NCBI RefSeq assembly: GCF_009870125.1
Contig: NC_046679.1
Location: 23,808,001-23,872,000 of the forward strand
Length of the DNA stretch: 64,000 nucleotides
DNA from: Drosophila pseudoobscura
Taxonomy: Eukaryota; Arthropoda; Insecta; Diptera; Drosophilidae
Direction: 5' to 3'
Positions 43,625 to 59,109 of this stretch are shown in pieces. Each line of letters opens with the position of its first letter. Position 1 is the first letter of the stretch. The notes beneath the pieces were generated by a model. The model worked only from the letters and a program-made list of their open reading frames with translations, ran no database searches and had not been told where the DNA came from. The position numbers and the translations under genes are program-made.

Positions 43625-46600
43625 TTCTACTAATTAATAATCTCATAATTAGATTGCTTTTCAATATAAAAGGCTCATATTAATAATATAGAAAACTTTC
43701 AGACACTATAGCTGTCCCGGGTCATATTTTATTTATATTCTTCATGTTATATAAGAATGTTTACCCTGTAAAGAAACCCGTAACAAACCAAAAATATACA
43801 AAAATGGACAGAAATTCTACGTATTTTTCCTTCTTTTTAAACATTTCTTTTAATTTATTTAAACTTTTCATTAAACATGTCTCCTTCTGTAATTGAATGG
43901 CGTCATGGAATCATCCTGAACAGACCCATAAAACTGTTCCTCAAGCACTGATTAACCCTTTTCCTGTATTTCCTTTTGATATTTTTATAATTTCTTGGCA
44001 TATTTTCTTAATTGTCTTGTTGTTGTGGCAATTAGTAAAGATTTAATTGCGGGCAAATCCTTATAAATATTCCAAGCAACCGATGCGGTTTATGGTCTAT
44101 CCAACCCTCCAGTTTTTTGGGGCGGAGGAAATCAGGGTAAGGACTCCATCCTCCAACTTTGGGGCAGGAATGACCACATCATTAATCGTTGGCTGGTTAA
44201 CGTACAACAATTTGTCCAAATAACAATTAAGGGCCCAATACCAAGGGGCCAACCCCCAACAAAGCAAACAAGTTAAGCACCCTAAAGGACATGGACACTC
44301 CCTCTGAAGGATGGAGGTATACAGATCAGGGAATCGTTAACAGCATTTGACAGTTGGCTAATGAAAATCCAAGGGAGTGAAAGTGTTGTAATGTGATTAA
44401 TGATTTGGCTCGGTTTACAATTTCCCCTGCGTTTAAATTTCTCTGTAATTCTGGATCCTAGAATCCATCTATTATATATGCACTCCCCGTTCCATTTTCC
44501 CACATGCACTTTGGTCCATTGTTCAGCACGGGAGTGAAATGGATTCCGCTGTGTTTTGGTTCTTTCTTTTTTTGGTTAGGACAACAATGACTTTCAGTTT
44601 GGTATATGAAAGATTTTGTTGCAGGTGGAAACGAAATGGCTAATGGAGATGGGATTCGGTTCTATTGTTGGGCCAGCCTTTGTCTGGGAGCGGTTCCATC
44701 ATAACTCTTACCCTCTATAAATACTCGTAGATACTGTCTAGAATTACAGAAGTGCATAGAGGTTATCTGTGTGTGGAGAGAAATTCCCCAGCAATTGCCA
44801 ATAGTTAACATAATGAAGCCATAAATTGTGCAAATGGAAGAAAGTCCAATGACACTAAATGGACCCCACCCTATGCCAGAACATCACCATAGATTGGAAG
44901 GGGAGTGAAATACTTCTGGAGAAAGCATGCGAAATTAATATCAACGCCCCGCTTCGCCTCATAAATTAATTTTCAAGTGCATCGTCGCAGCGCTTCGAAG
45001 TTCGAAGGGAGAAAGTTCCCCCCATAGACGTTCTCCTAGGGAAAGTATATCCATATGGCTGGACCTGGTGGTCGCTTCTTTGGTTAATTACCTAGATGTA
45101 TGCGTGTCGCGCGCACCACAGACCAATTAACCCCCATTATGGTCAGCTTTGGAGTCGGAGTGCCAGTGACAACACTCCACACTCATCCAATCATCTCGTC
45201 CTGGTCCTGGGTGAGGTCAAGCGTTCGCTGAGCCCAGCCATGGCTCTGGCTCTGGGTATGGCACTCGCTCTCCCCAGCAATTAAGATTTCCAAGAGCAAC
45301 AAGTACACACACACATCCCACATAAAAGACGCAAAACAAACTCATTTCAGGACTGGATCCAAATTGCTTTATGATGTTGCAGATTATGATAATGAATGAT
45401 GCCATCTGGACCTGCACTTGGTGGCACTCGAACACTGACCAGGGACTATGCCATGTTGACACTTTAAGTGATTTAATGTTATTGTTTTCGTAGCTTCCCT
45501 TCTACCCCCTATATCACTCGCTACTCTCCTCCCACCCGCATTCAGAACTTTCGTGACACAGAAGCGTGCATAAATTTAATGAATATTAATGAAATTTGTT
45601 GTTTTTTCGAGGTTTTATAATTGAAACGGTTTTGTTACTAAAGTTTTTGCATACAAGTTTTCAAAAGTTCGCCCAAAAACCATTGAAGTAACTAAGTTTT
45701 TTTTATTTTATTGGCTCTTATTATTGGTAAGAGAACAAAAATTACTGCTGTATTGGTTAAGGCCAATAATTGATATTTTTAGATATTTCAAGTGGCATGA
45801 TTTTCTGCTTTTTTACTTTTTGTGGAATGTTTTTTAAAACTTTTTGCCGGTGAAAGCCATTTCTCTTAGAGAGGTCATCAGTCGGAATGCTGGAAGGGAC
45901 AGATTTTACTGTAAAAACATTCATATACCACTCCAAAAATAAGCCACATATGTAGGAAACTCAACCATATCTGTTAATTTGGAAACATAGGAAAGCTCTC
46001 CCTTTCCCCTTCCCATTCCCTATTGACAAAAAATACTTATGTATACATAAATGTAAATGATAGAAAACTCCACCTTTCTGTATGTCAATGCCCATAGGTA
46101 ACTTGTTTCCAATTGAAATGTTTTATTTAAAATGTATTTTTGACACAAAACTTTTTCGCTTATCATTTTGCGGAACGGAACGGCGAAATGTACGGAATAT
46201 ACACTGGTGTACGAGTATATATACATATATTTTTGTCAGTTTATTGACACAATTGTGAACAAATAAATCCCCAACTTCGGGCCACTGTGAATGCTGATTG
46301 CATATCTCTTTTTTGCGCACCCACCCTCTCCACTCTTTTTCGACTGCCCTTCTCCTTTTCGGTGAACTTCCATTGAAATGTTTTTGATTGGAAAAAATTT
46401 AATTTCCTATACGCTTCAACACTGCTTATCGCCGATGGATGCATTGTGTGCTATCCATCCCACAAGTGCGAAAAAAAATTGGCAGCCTCCCGACGATTTT
46501 AAATTTAAATCAAGTGTTTGGCTCAGCTGCTGGATATCTAAACTTTTTGCACACTTTTTTTTGGAGTTCTATCTGTCAGTACTGGTACTCCAATATGTAC

Positions 46601-49600
46601 ATATGTATGTAAATATGTTAGAGGGGGTATGCACAAAAACCTCAAACCACAATTAATTAAGGCAAACGCTCTTGAGGACAACATCAGCACCAATATCGAA
46701 ACATTCATTGAGAGTTTTTTTTCTAGTCGCAAAAGCTTCAATTACGATTTTTCGATTTGCTGTACGGAGAAGAATCGCACTGCCAATTGTCAGAGTTATA
46801 ACAAAAAGAAGAGAGAAAAATGTTCATTAAACGTTAGCTCTCCTTGGTGGTAAAAGCAAAACCAAGCTATATTTGCACCGTGTATTTATAGAAAACAAAG
46901 TGTATATGAGCTCCATTTGGTATTTGGTAGGTTTAAGGTTAGGTAGGTAGGTTTTAGGGTACAGGACATTTATGAATGGTGTGGCCAGGTAGTAGAAAAG
47001 TGAATTAATGTATCTCCCTTAATCGAAACCACATTTTTTAAGATTTCGAACTCATATGGGGAAGATTTTTACATATATTGTATCTATTAAAAATTGCCTG
47101 AATCTCATATAAAACTTCAGCATATTGTCTGAAATCAAAATGAAATTGTCTTTTAGTGACCTCTAAATTATTTCGTAGAAGGTATCCAAAAGTCGAAATC
47201 CTTGAAATTTCGTATTTTTTATTTTCCTTTGCATTCATACATACTCGTATTCGTTACTCATTCGCCGTCGCTTTTGTCCCAGGGACAATGGCGGAACCGC
47301 AGCGTAAGAGAAAGAGAGAGCGAGAACGCAGAAGGAGCCGCAGCGTAAGAGGATCAGGGAGCGAGAGTGCCAGAGGAGGAAAATTCATTTTTTCCATTAA
47401 ATCGAGCCGTTGATTGTGCATGAAGCCTCATCGGGCGGGGGGCACAAATGTCAGGGGGCTCTTCGGTTAGATGGGGGCGTTGCGATAGGTTGCCATTTGG
47501 CAGAGCATCGGAGCGCCACCTTCACCTCATCCTTCCACGCTGAGTGCCAAAACGCATCGATTGTGCGGTTGACTCCCACGGGAGTGAATAACGGGGAGGC
47601 TTATCCTTTCGTTGAATGCTCTACTCTGAAAAAATAAAGCTTCTCTTAAATTCACTTTTTTCTTATCAGGTAGCACAAACTATCTCTATCTGGTTTGTGC
47701 TTTCTTAGAAGATTCTTTCGAGGAATCAAGTACAGTTCATGTAGGTACATATGTACCTCTGAAAATACGTAGAACAGATGATCCAGAGCCCATCCTGTCA
47801 ATTGCCTTTCATCTGTAGTTGTGTTTTCTACAACCTAAAAGTGGAATTTACTATTCCCCACTTACAGAGACTTGGCAATTCGTTGAGATCTAGCATTTTT
47901 AACCGCTTGACAAACTTGTTCCTCCTCATGGATATTCGATACACTTGCAAATGGCTTTTTGACAAACAATGACATGGACGGACTCACCTACGATTGCGGC
48001 CACATTTTCTTTTCCTTTTTTTTTTTGTTTGTGTTCTTGTTCTTGTGATTCCCCCTTTTGTGATCGCATTTGCAAATGAATTGCTTATTGACAGTTTGAT
48101 GGAATGATTCCCTCGTTGCCTCGATTGTCGATTGCCAGACTTTTGTTATTCTTTAATTATGGCCTTGCCACAGAGCGAAAGAAAAAACAGAGGATTCATC
48201 AGAAAGCAAAAAGGATGAGGATTTCTGCGAGTTTTTATATTATTTCTGCCATCAAAAATGGTTGTATTTGACAGTTTTTTGTAGCACACTTTTAGGAGCG
48301 CACTAAAAGAATATGAATACATTAAAAAATACTTTAAGAATCCTTAAAAAACATACATTAAAATGCAATTTTAAAGTGGTTTCAATTCGCCACAAAGTCA
48401 CTTCCGGTTGATTGCGTTCTGCAGAACCCTTAAAAATGTCATGCAACATTTTCCCTATCAGTGCTCCTGCCTTCAATTGAAGTCGCCTCCAGCAATTAAC
48501 AACTTTCCTGTTCCTGGTGGAACACAGATCTTCTCATGTATGCAAAATCCATTAAATCACTCGAAAAAAAACCAGAGACCAGAGGAGAAGGGAAGTAGAG
48601 GCAGAGGCGTAGAGAACATTTGAAACCACTTCAAGAGCAAATGACACATAATATGACTACAAAACAGTTGCCTCATTCCACTCGGAAAGATGTTCAGCGG
48701 CTGGGCCCCGCCTCTGGTCCGATGTCGATGATAATGTAACAACACTCAACCTCTTGGCAGCAAAAACAGCAGTTGGGGGTTTTGCAAAACACCAAAAGGG
48801 TTGGTCACACCAGCCTCAAGAGGGGTTGGGAGTGGCAGTGCCACGAGCCAAGGAGGGGGTGCAAATGAAATTGTCACATTCGCAAATTTAATTACATCAG
48901 AGTCCTGACAGCAGAAGAGACCTGAGGAGCGCCGATGATGTTCCACCTCTTAAAGCTGTCCAAAAGTTCAGCTCCCTTTGTCCCCAACCTCCCCCCTCCC
49001 ACTCAATCGCGATATGTGTACCTGTCAAAATTTATGAAATTTCAAAAAAATGTCACTAATATTTGACATACAGATAATGCCATGCATGATGAATCATGTC
49101 AAGCATGAAAAACTGATAAGATGGAAATGAGTTTTGTTTGGAGCACAGGAAAGGGAAGAAAACGTTGGAAAAATACGTAAATTTGTGTGACATACTTTTG
49201 GGCACTCAACAAACCAACCCTCTCCATGCCACCTAGGCCATAAAAACCTTCATTTACAAATTGCACACCTGTCCACAGTCCATTTTCAATTAGCCTAAAA
49301 AGCGCCCGACTAAAAGCCAACAAAAAAAAAGGTAGAGGTTCATCCTGTTTAGGGCCTTTTATCCCACTCATAATTCGCATAATGACAGAAAATCTACCCA
49401 AAAACTTCCCCACCGTCCTCTGGAGTCAACGGAACAGCAAACATCTGACCATCTCCCGGATGCACTTCAACTTTCCACCCTGTTGCGTACAATCAATGGA
49501 CACGGGACACGGGAGGCGGAACACAGAACACAGACCTCCCACCCTGTTGATGTTGCTGCTGCCACACGACCAGCGCCGTCGACGCATCCGAATTGTTGCA

Positions 49601-52600
49601 AAAGTGCGAAACCGCAAATGTTAAACGTAACACACAAGTCAATTCCGAACCAACCCATCGAGAACTCGAACCCACGAACAACCCACATCCAGCGGGGAGC
49701 GGTGACAACCGCAACCAGGCCACAAAGCTCTTCAATTTGCTTGCCATCTATTATGGCAGCTCATTGTGGGATTACCACAAAACCCGAACCCAAAACCACC
49801 CAACCACCGAACCCACACTCAGAGCCAGAGCCAGAGCCAGAGCCAAGCCCCGAACGAACCACCAACGCGTATGCGCCGCGCCGCCTGCCTGTCTCGTCGC
49901 TAGCTCAGTGAGGAATTGCTAATAAAAAGGGTGGAAAATCCACTTTGCTATGGCATTTGATTTTGATTTTTCCCACCCCCCGCCTTTGTGACTCTCGTCT
50001 GCGCCGCCCCATGGGACAGAAGCTTGTTGATGGCTGCTATGGGGGGGAAAGGCAGGGAGGGCACATATTGGCAGATAGAGGCTGAAAGGTATAGTGGCTT
50101 GATGACTTCTGATGTCAACGGATAAGTAGTGCACTCCAGCTATATAGAGGATATTGAGGAGGAAACTCAAAGAGAATTTGGGAGGAAAATTTTAAGGATT
50201 TGTGTAAGTTTTTTTTACACGGAATACCATAATTATTGGAAATATTTATAGGTATAGTTTATTTCTTAATATTCAGAATGGTATACTAACCTGAATTTCC
50301 GATAAACATATGTGTCAAGAACCTTGGTAGGGTTTTGCTAAGTCCTTTCTCTCAAAAAAAAAACAAATTTAATTACTGTAATTATTCCCGCAGTCCAAAG
50401 TCAAAGTCAATAATAAAGAAAGCTCCTTCAATTGACCAATAAAACCGTCAAAAGCTAATACCATCTGCACAATGCGAAACACTCATCGAGATGATTACGA
50501 TGACGATGAGAACCATGATGATTGCGACTGTGAGGATGGTTGTGGCAGAGCTAAGGTGGAGGTTCAAGGAACAAAGGAAAGGCCTCCAGCTGGGTAACTT
50601 TTGCGGCAGGTCTTTACAGGATTACACTCGATTACAGGATACATTACAAGTTCGACGGGCGGCCGCTCACCCGCTGGGAGTGATCAATCAAGTCCGAAAG
50701 AACGACAAAAAATTCAGTCCATTCCAGATGAGTGATTTCGGTCAGTTTTGCTTTCGTTTCCATTTCCATTAAAATCATAGAGAATGAAACCCAATGTTAA
50801 TTATGAAATTGCGCTTTGGTACATGGATGGACTCTGGGTAGCTTAACAAACAAATCATTTCGCAGCTATATCAAAAGAATGGCATTGCGGTTCTGTTCTG
50901 CCCTGGGAGCTTAATGAAAACCGGAAATTTCACTTGTTTTCCATCAACATCATCATCGTCATCTGCCTCCTCCTTTCTCCAAAAAAAAACTTATTGCGTG
51001 CTATTACATCTGTATGGAACGGAGCGGCGAGTCGTCTGTCTGGAGATCTGTTTACTTTTGTGCTTGGAGTTTTCGCTACTCAATTTTTCAGAGTTCCTTT
51101 TTAGGCGATTAATTAATGCAATTAATCTGCTGACTGGAATTGAGGAGGAGTACTTATTCCTCGGGATGCAGTTGATGGAGTTGTTTGGGGGCGCATTTGT
51201 ATTCCCCGTTCGGGGAATGAGTGTAAATAAATGGTTAAGATTAAGTTGAGATTATTACTAATCAAGGAATACATTAAGCCTATAAACGAATACATGTACA
51301 AGCTAGTACATATGTATGTATGTACACATGTTAGGATATGAGGGAAAGTAATTACTTAAGCGATATATAATTGGTAGGCACATGTGAAAAAGAGGAATAT
51401 TATGTTTAGATTAAGGCTTGAAAATTTAATATTATTTGACATCTCCTTCAAGCACACTCAAGTGGAATACATTTGAAAAAACTCAAGCAATTTCAATAGC
51501 AATGATTAATTTCTAATTATTACATAGTGCCTGACTCATTCTAGCCCCATTTATAGATCCCATTAACACTGGCAAAGTAAAAGCCCCATCAGAATCACAG
51601 CCAGTGCTCATAGCAGTCGATTGGAACTTGAACAAATTACCATATTAATTGCTACTAATTAAAAATTCATTAAAACACTGTGGAAGGCCAGGACCGGGGG
51701 GCACGGGATGAGTGCAAAAGCCACAGAGCCAGAGAGTCCAGCAATTTATTATGCTTTGTCATCCGCCGGTCGACAGGAGCAGGAGACAGCCAGTGTGCGC
51801 AAATGATAATAATAAACATTTTCATAATTTCTACTCTTTTATCGTTGCGGAATCAATGAGTTCGAGTTCATAATGGCCAATCCTCTCCCCACGCCACCCT
51901 ACAAGTCCCACTATGTACTTTCAATTAGAAGCCAACTTTGGGCCATAACTCAACACTAAACTACAAGGAATGGGTATTTTTTCGTAGACACAAATATTTG
52001 ATACTCTTTCAAATAGTATGCTTCCATCGCTGGCTGGCAAACGTATCATCAAACTCATAACTCCCTCTGCAAGGGTATAGATAGGCAAAAACACTGTTCA
52101 CATGCTGAAAGTTTCAATCGCATCGATTTATAGGGCCCCGGAATGCCCCGTATACTGGGCACTAACTGTAATTATGCGGTCTCTCTTTCCCACTGCCCCC
52201 ACTGTCATTCCACCTCCGCCTCATGCTCTCCTCTCCCCCAGCTGGATCCACCTGTAACATCTGTGTGCCCCCTGTGTGCGCGGCCTGGGTCGGTGTCTCT
52301 ATTCATGCCATAAATTCCGGCTGTGTGGCACATTAATTAATTTGGTTTTGTGCGCCATTTCAAAAAGGATTATGTAACGCTACTCTCTTTGACTACCTCC
52401 GTCTCTCCCTCCATCCCTGTCTGTCTGCTTTTCTAGCAGCAAGCGAGTAGTCACATGTGATTAGGCACAAAATGAGCAAGCAACCTTTAGGTGGGACTCG
52501 ACTGTGTGTCCTGGCCATGACGCTGAAATGGGAAGCCACTGTTTTTATTCCCCCTAAGATTGTAGCAAAAAGCTGAACAATATGTATGATAATCAGATCA

Positions 52601-55600
52601 TTTAAGTACGGCTAAACAAGACAGCAGATCGAGTCTGCTTAAGAGTGAGTGAGCTTTAGTGACGCATTCCCTCTTGCCTTGCCAACTCCCAAAGATAGAT
52701 TAGCCGTTCATAGAAGGGTTCTTTATATCTGTCCCACTTTTTTTTAACTACTTAATCGGCAAGCCTACCATTGAAATACCGATTTATTCGGCGAATTCTA
52801 AGGGGACTTGACCCTAGTATAATAATTAAAATTATTACAAATCCAAAAGAGGTGCTATCTAACCTTTGTAATTGACGTACATATGGACATCATGTCCAAC
52901 TTTAAGAAAAACAGCTCTTTACTTTTAAATATCAAACGATTTCCACCCCGAATAAGAAAGCACTCTGTCTCGGCTGCTGGGCCGCAAACTTTTTGACATT
53001 ATAAAATCTAATGAACAGAAATTAATTTACAATAATAATAACTCAACTAACACGACAATCCCCCCGAACGCGCGAAATAATCTTCGCCTTTTGCTCTGAC
53101 ACCCAAGGGAGACAGCAACAGCAGCTCTTGGTTTACGATGGCAACACTCGCGACCACGCTCTTTGAAAGAGTTTCCGCTTACAATTTGCATAAAATCTGT
53201 TAGAAGAAGAGTCCAGACAGCTGGATGGCGTTAATAAGCGAGAGTCCAATTTGAGTGTGGGTGTGTGGAGCGTGACGGCGATGGCGATGGGCGACGGGCG
53301 TTGGGAGAGGGGAGATGATGGAGGGGAGGCTTACCTGTTGCCAGAGAGAGCAAATGAGACTGCCTCTGCAGAGCTCTGGTGCTCTCCGGCGGCTGCTGTT
53401 GTAAATGGATCGCCTTGTGGAATCCGTTAATTGTGTGTAATTAAATCCAACGGTAAAACAAATGACAAACACTTTGTCGACAAACAGCTGGAGGGGTGAT
53501 GGGGGATGTGGGGATGTCCTGTGGTAACTTTGAGGTTGGCAGGGCCTCAACCCTTTCTCCTTGTCTCTCGTTCCTGGCCGCGTCTTGTCTTAATTATAGA
53601 GCGTGAATAATTCCTGCTCTCTGTGTTCCTCTCTGTTTCCATTCACGAGCCATTGATGTTATTTTAAATTTATATATATTCCGTTGGGGCTGAGGATTGT
53701 CTTTCACTTTAAGCTTTAATTAGTGAAAATTATGCAACGTTGCAACTCTGTCTCTCTCTCTCTCTCATTTCTAAACCTCTGACTAAGGCCCGGGGCTTAG
53801 AGGCTGCCCAGATGCACATGTAATCCTTCTATGAATACTTTCCACACATATCTACAGATAAATATAAAAATCTAAGAATTAATCAATGCTTCTTCATTTA
53901 CTCTGCCACATTTATTAGCAGTGGCAACCGCAAAGCTACAAAAGTCTATACACATTTTAAATTTGAACTCGTTTATTTGGATTTGTGGTAGGAACTATCT
54001 GTCCGGCGGTCTGTCTGTCAGTGAGTCTTCCTACTATCGTTTCATTTGTTTGTTTACTGGATTCTGGGCTTCGTGCAACGAATGTCGCTTGCAACAATTT
54101 GCGGTGCCTGCAATTTACACAAAAACCATTCAAAAGTGCTACCACAGGGAAAGATAAAGAGAGAGAAAGAGAAAGAGTGAGAGTGAGTGTGAGACCGAGA
54201 TGTGAAAAAGGAAATAACCATTTTTACTTCCATCCATTTTTGCTATTGGCCTGGCCAGAATGTTTTCGTTGATTGTTGGATGATTGAAACCACTAACCGA
54301 ACAACCGAACAACCCAACCACAGCAATTCTGGCTGCAGTACCTACATATACCTGCAATTGTTTCTGTTGTTTGCCTGTTTACCTGTGTTGCCTGCGTGGG
54401 TGCTGTGTTGCCATTGATTGCGTACAAAAGTTGAAAGTTTGGAGATTTGCATTTAATTTGATTGAGCCCACTGATTGACTGGCTGACTGGCTGGCTCCAA
54501 AATGTTTACAAGTCAGAGAAGGTGCTAATGAGTGAACAACACTCGAAACCGATGTGGTTTGGTTTGTAGAGTTGCCGCAGCTGTTGGGGACCGTTGGTGT
54601 AGTTTTCGATGGTATTGTTGGGTTAATTGTTGGTGCTTCAACAATCGATTGGGTTGGTGTAAGTTGTGATGTAGTTTTTAAATTAATTGTTGGTTTAAAA
54701 CGAGCAGGGGCTTAAATTTTAACGGAATATTCCTCCTTTTGCCTTTTGTTGGTGGGTTTTTCCTACTTTTCTTTTCCATTTTCAAAACATTCGCCCTGTG
54801 CTTTTCTCTTTTTGCCACCCACACCTAATTCCAATTATTGTTGCAGAACCGATTACGTTATCTCTTGGCCACGAGCATCCACAGCGACCTGACCAAATGT
54901 CGTAATTAACCTCGGCGATGGCCCTGAGAGTGGATGGGAAGGGGAAGTGCAGTGCAGAAATGGGTGGCGACTAATCCTGAATTATTATTTTTTGGCAGTA
55001 GTAAAGATGCTAAATGGTTTATTTTCAATTTATGGCCAACAGCTCACCAGGCTGGAACAATTAAAAGGGTTGCAAAGGCGAACCGCCCACACTCCGACAC
55101 CACCCTGGCAACCGTGGACAGGCGGGGGGGGGGGGGACTCCCGGAAATATATTTTTCGAATCATTTGCATATGAATTTTCAACCTTTACGCCTCTAGTTG
55201 AGCATTCAAATTACTGTTATTATTATTTTCACTCATATGCCACAAGTCCCCGAGTGCCCCAAAGGGGGTTGACGGGGTTTGAGTGCCCCAAAGGGTAGGT
55301 TGAGGGTTGAGCTGTAACCATTAAAAAGCCAGCACGACCTTTGCTTGGGAGCACTTCCGTACTCGGATTTTAATTCTATTAAACGGAGGAGGACGTGCCA
55401 CAGGGTCGCTTATCGCCACGGCCGCACACACACACACACATGGGGGCCCCCCGCCTATGGACCTGCCACAGCGGCCTCTGTCGCCGATGCGCTGCCAAAA
55501 GGTTAAAATTATAATTTGCGGCTTCTACATCTACTTTATTACCACACAAATTTGGGATTCAGGCAAAACTTTGGCATTTGTGGCAGTCAACAAGCCGCGA

Positions 55601-58600
55601 CCACATCGTCGACACGCTTAATTTCTTGGCCGCATTCATAACATTTGCTTACATCGTGTATAGTACGAGTACCCTCTAGACCCTGGCCTGGCTGAAGACA
55701 AAAGGGATTTTTAATGGCTTTTTTGGCGCTTGGCTTATCAGCAAACGGATATCCTTGTGGAGTTTGTGCCACAAAACAAATAAAGGTTACTTGCCACTAA
55801 ACAACTCCTATGCTACTCTCTGCGGCTGTTGCTGTTTACTCTGTTTGTTTCTGTGCGTTGTTTGCTTTTGCTTCATGAAAGTGTAAAGTTTTCCCACTTG
55901 TTCGTGGGATAAAGCGTGAGATAAGCCTGGCCAGGTTTGAATTATTTCGTTGGTTTTCCTGTAGGTTTTTGGAGGGCACTTGATATAGTGGGTCTGGGGC
56001 AAGCTGAAGGCGAGATGCTGAGGGTTACCTGAATAAACTTCTGTTAACTGCTGCAGACATCAGAAGAGCCATTCAAAGGGGGAGAGCCCCTTTCTGCTGG
56101 GTGTAACCATCCTTTCTAGGGGAAGCAACCTCTTCCTATAAAAATACATCCTCTATCGGAAGCAATGCCAAGTTTTGGGAACACATGTCGAACTATACTC
56201 TGATCTCATGTTAGAAAGAGCAATTCCTTAGTCCAGTACGCATTTCAGCCAATATCTCATTTACAGCTCATTCCTTGAGAAATTTCTGACAAGTTTTCAT
56301 AGCCTTTCCCTCTCCTCTAAAGAATAACAGATTGTCAACACATAAGATGGCATTTAATCTTCAACAAATTGCAAAGACACTTGTACAGACAGCTTAAATA
56401 AATACTAGTACGCGCCTTCATCAGACCCACTCCTCCTGCCACGTCTGAACCTGCCACATGCCCCTGGTTCTCGACAAACAGCTACTTCAGTGGGCAATCT
56501 GTCAAAGCAAGAAATACTGGAATACGCATCATGTTATGCGGGAACTTTTTTAAATCGTTTTTTATCTTCCTACTTCTCGTTGGCTGCCTGGATCCTGGAG
56601 AAATTTGCATTTTAACTCAATAAATTCACTTTGCATGCGGCAGAGAGTCGAGCAACGGTGTGGTGCTCTATAAATCTGTTAGAGTCTAACGACTACAAGC
56701 TTCTGACGGGATCTGAAAGCAGGGACGGCACTGAAGGAAGGTGGCTTTATACAGCCCGCGGCGGCTCAGTCATTTCCCAGCTACTGATTTTCTTTGCCTG
56801 CGAATGGATCCATCGCCAGCTTATAAGATTACACAAAGTGTGAGTGGATAAATAACTCACACTCCGCTCCGAGAATTATCCTGTATCACCCTCCTGGAAC
56901 CATTCCACCAACACACTCCACTCAGATCTTCTCCTGGCTTGCTTTACCTTTTGTCGCCGTTTTGGCCAAAATGCTTTGAGGCGATATTTGCGTTATTTAC
57001 GATTATTTACAATTTTACAATTTACATGTGGCAACGGCAACTCCTTGTCGGTTCTGCTTGCCCCGCCCCAGACACTACCTACTGTATCCCTGCCCCCATC
57101 TGATGTCTTACAGGCGGGAACATCCTTCGTGTTGTAGTCGCACTCGTACCCGTGCTCGTATCTTGATATGTTGATTCTTCTCCTCCGCCTCTCACTTTTT
57201 ATTTATATCACAATTACTTGGATTTAACTTGGGGATTTGTTGGCTTGTTTAGTGGCAAGTAAACTGTTTATTCAATGGATTGGGGAGTATCCTGAGATAT
57301 CTGTGGAAAGTTGTTTATGTAATGGATTATGGGAAATGTTGTTAATCGGTTTGCTGTGTTGTGTATTCGATGGGATGTATATCGAAGAAATATCTGAAGT
57401 ATATCTGAAGGATTCGACTAAACGAAAATGATCCCCTCCATTCGGTTATTCCCTAAGCACTCTCCTGTGGTACATTCCAATTGTATTTATTGCACAGTAC
57501 TCGTAAGCATACAGCAATTATTTGAGGCATACCTAACACAATGTCCCAAATCGGTAGACCCCATGCCAGGGCAAACCACCACAGCACCAGCACCACTTTT
57601 GCGACGACCAGGTCCAAGTACCCAGCCACAAACCCGATCCCAGCACATTTACACATTCTGCAGCCTGGCAAATTTATGGACTGGTGCGATATTTGGCCGA
57701 AGGCAGTTTGATTATTGAACCGAACCCAGAATTCAGAATCCAGAATCCAGAGACCAATCCCCAACCCCAACCCGATCCCGAAGCCGAAGCCGTTGCAAGC
57801 TGCACAGCAAACTTCTGTGCTGCAACCACCTCACAGTTTGGCATCTTTTTGAGGCAACTAATTGAATTATTAGCGGCCTCAGAAAAGAGCTGGAATTGGA
57901 CTGTGTTGTGGTGGGGGTATATGGTTATGGGTCTCGGTCTGGTTCTGGGTATCGTTCTGTCTGTGTGCACATTGAAATTATTGTTCGGTGGTTGACAAGG
58001 ATCAGTGCCGACGCCTTATTTGTGTTCTTGCTCATTGCACTGGACCCTGCTACCCTGCTCTTTCATCTCTCCCCATTGACCTGTCTCTACCCAAGCCGAT
58101 GCCCTTGGGCAGTGGGTGGCCACGCTCTAACAAGCGGGTGTTGGCCACGTCTGGGATTGCGCTTCGGCTTGGGCTTGGGATGGGCTTGGGTTGGGTTCTG
58201 GCACGCCCAACCCTGCAGCGTCCTGTCCGCCAGCGGCTGCGACATGTGCACACGTATTGTTCTTGTAAATCATTGATTAATTTTTTACTTTTGCATATGA
58301 TTAGAGAAAGTTTCACTTGGGCTTTTGTGGCAGAGATTTTTCAATTTGCATTTTGACTTTTGGGGGGAGGAACAGGGGACCGACCGTAAACGATAGTTAC
58401 GGTCATGCCTAGAAATTACTTTAATGGTGGGTGAAGCGACCTTACAAGGATTTTGGGATTGAGGTCAAGGGAGATCAGAGAATCAGGAACTAGAAATGGA
58501 AGTGGAGCAAGAAATATTAAGGAGATAGGCCACGAATAATAACTACTCTGAACAAAAATGATATCCTTACTGATTCGAAAGGGAATTAGCGAAGGCATTT

Positions 58601-59100
58601 AAGACCCTTTCTTAGACTTCCAATTAAGTTAGCACTCAATATACATATATTCTCTGGCTCAACCAACAGTTACCACTGTACCATCAACCCTCTCTACAAC
58701 TCCATACTCCGCGGGTATAACTAATATACCCATGACATGGGACAACCCTTCGCTTATCAACCATCAACCCAAGAAGTTCGTGTTTTGGATCAGAGTCACA
58801 CTTTCCTGACACTGAGTGACTCTCCGCCCCGGATGCCCATCACACGCAAATGTCACGCATGTCTGACAGAGTCCCAACAATGACCAGATATGTGAATATA
58901 CACACATATATATAGCATACTTTGACCATGTTTAATATCCACATCTATCTATGACACTTCCACTCACCACTCATATGGGAGAAATGGTAAAGTTTCGAAT
59001 GAAAACTTTGTATCTGGGGAAAGTTTGCTTACTTTGTGCAAACTTTTGGCACCGAGAACAATGCGGAATGCATAGAATTTTCATAAACTTTGACACTTTG
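43625..59100. other. intergenic desert
   Basis: About 15.5 kb without a supported gene. It holds scattered simple repeats: CAGAGC near 49819-49842, CT near 53746-53766, a G13 run at 55124-55136 and CA near 55430-55440. A short duplicated segment with GAGTGCCCCAAAGGG lies near 55251-55298. A GAC-CGTAA/TTACGGTC inverted repeat lies near 58383-58405. An open frame at 46629-46853 (74 codons) is described as a finding. Large gene-free blocks next to svp are plausible regulatory territory, but I see no decisive motif. Confidence 0.65.
55124..55136. repeat. G13 homopolymer
   Basis: Thirteen consecutive G residues. Confidence 0.95.
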
Positions 59101-59109
59101 GCTCTGCAG

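Noticed and set aside
47289-47413. Arg/Ser-rich short frame with good start context (MAEPQRKRKRER...)
   Set aside because: Only about 40 codons, produced by a GAGA/CGCAG-rich tract; no supporting exon structure.
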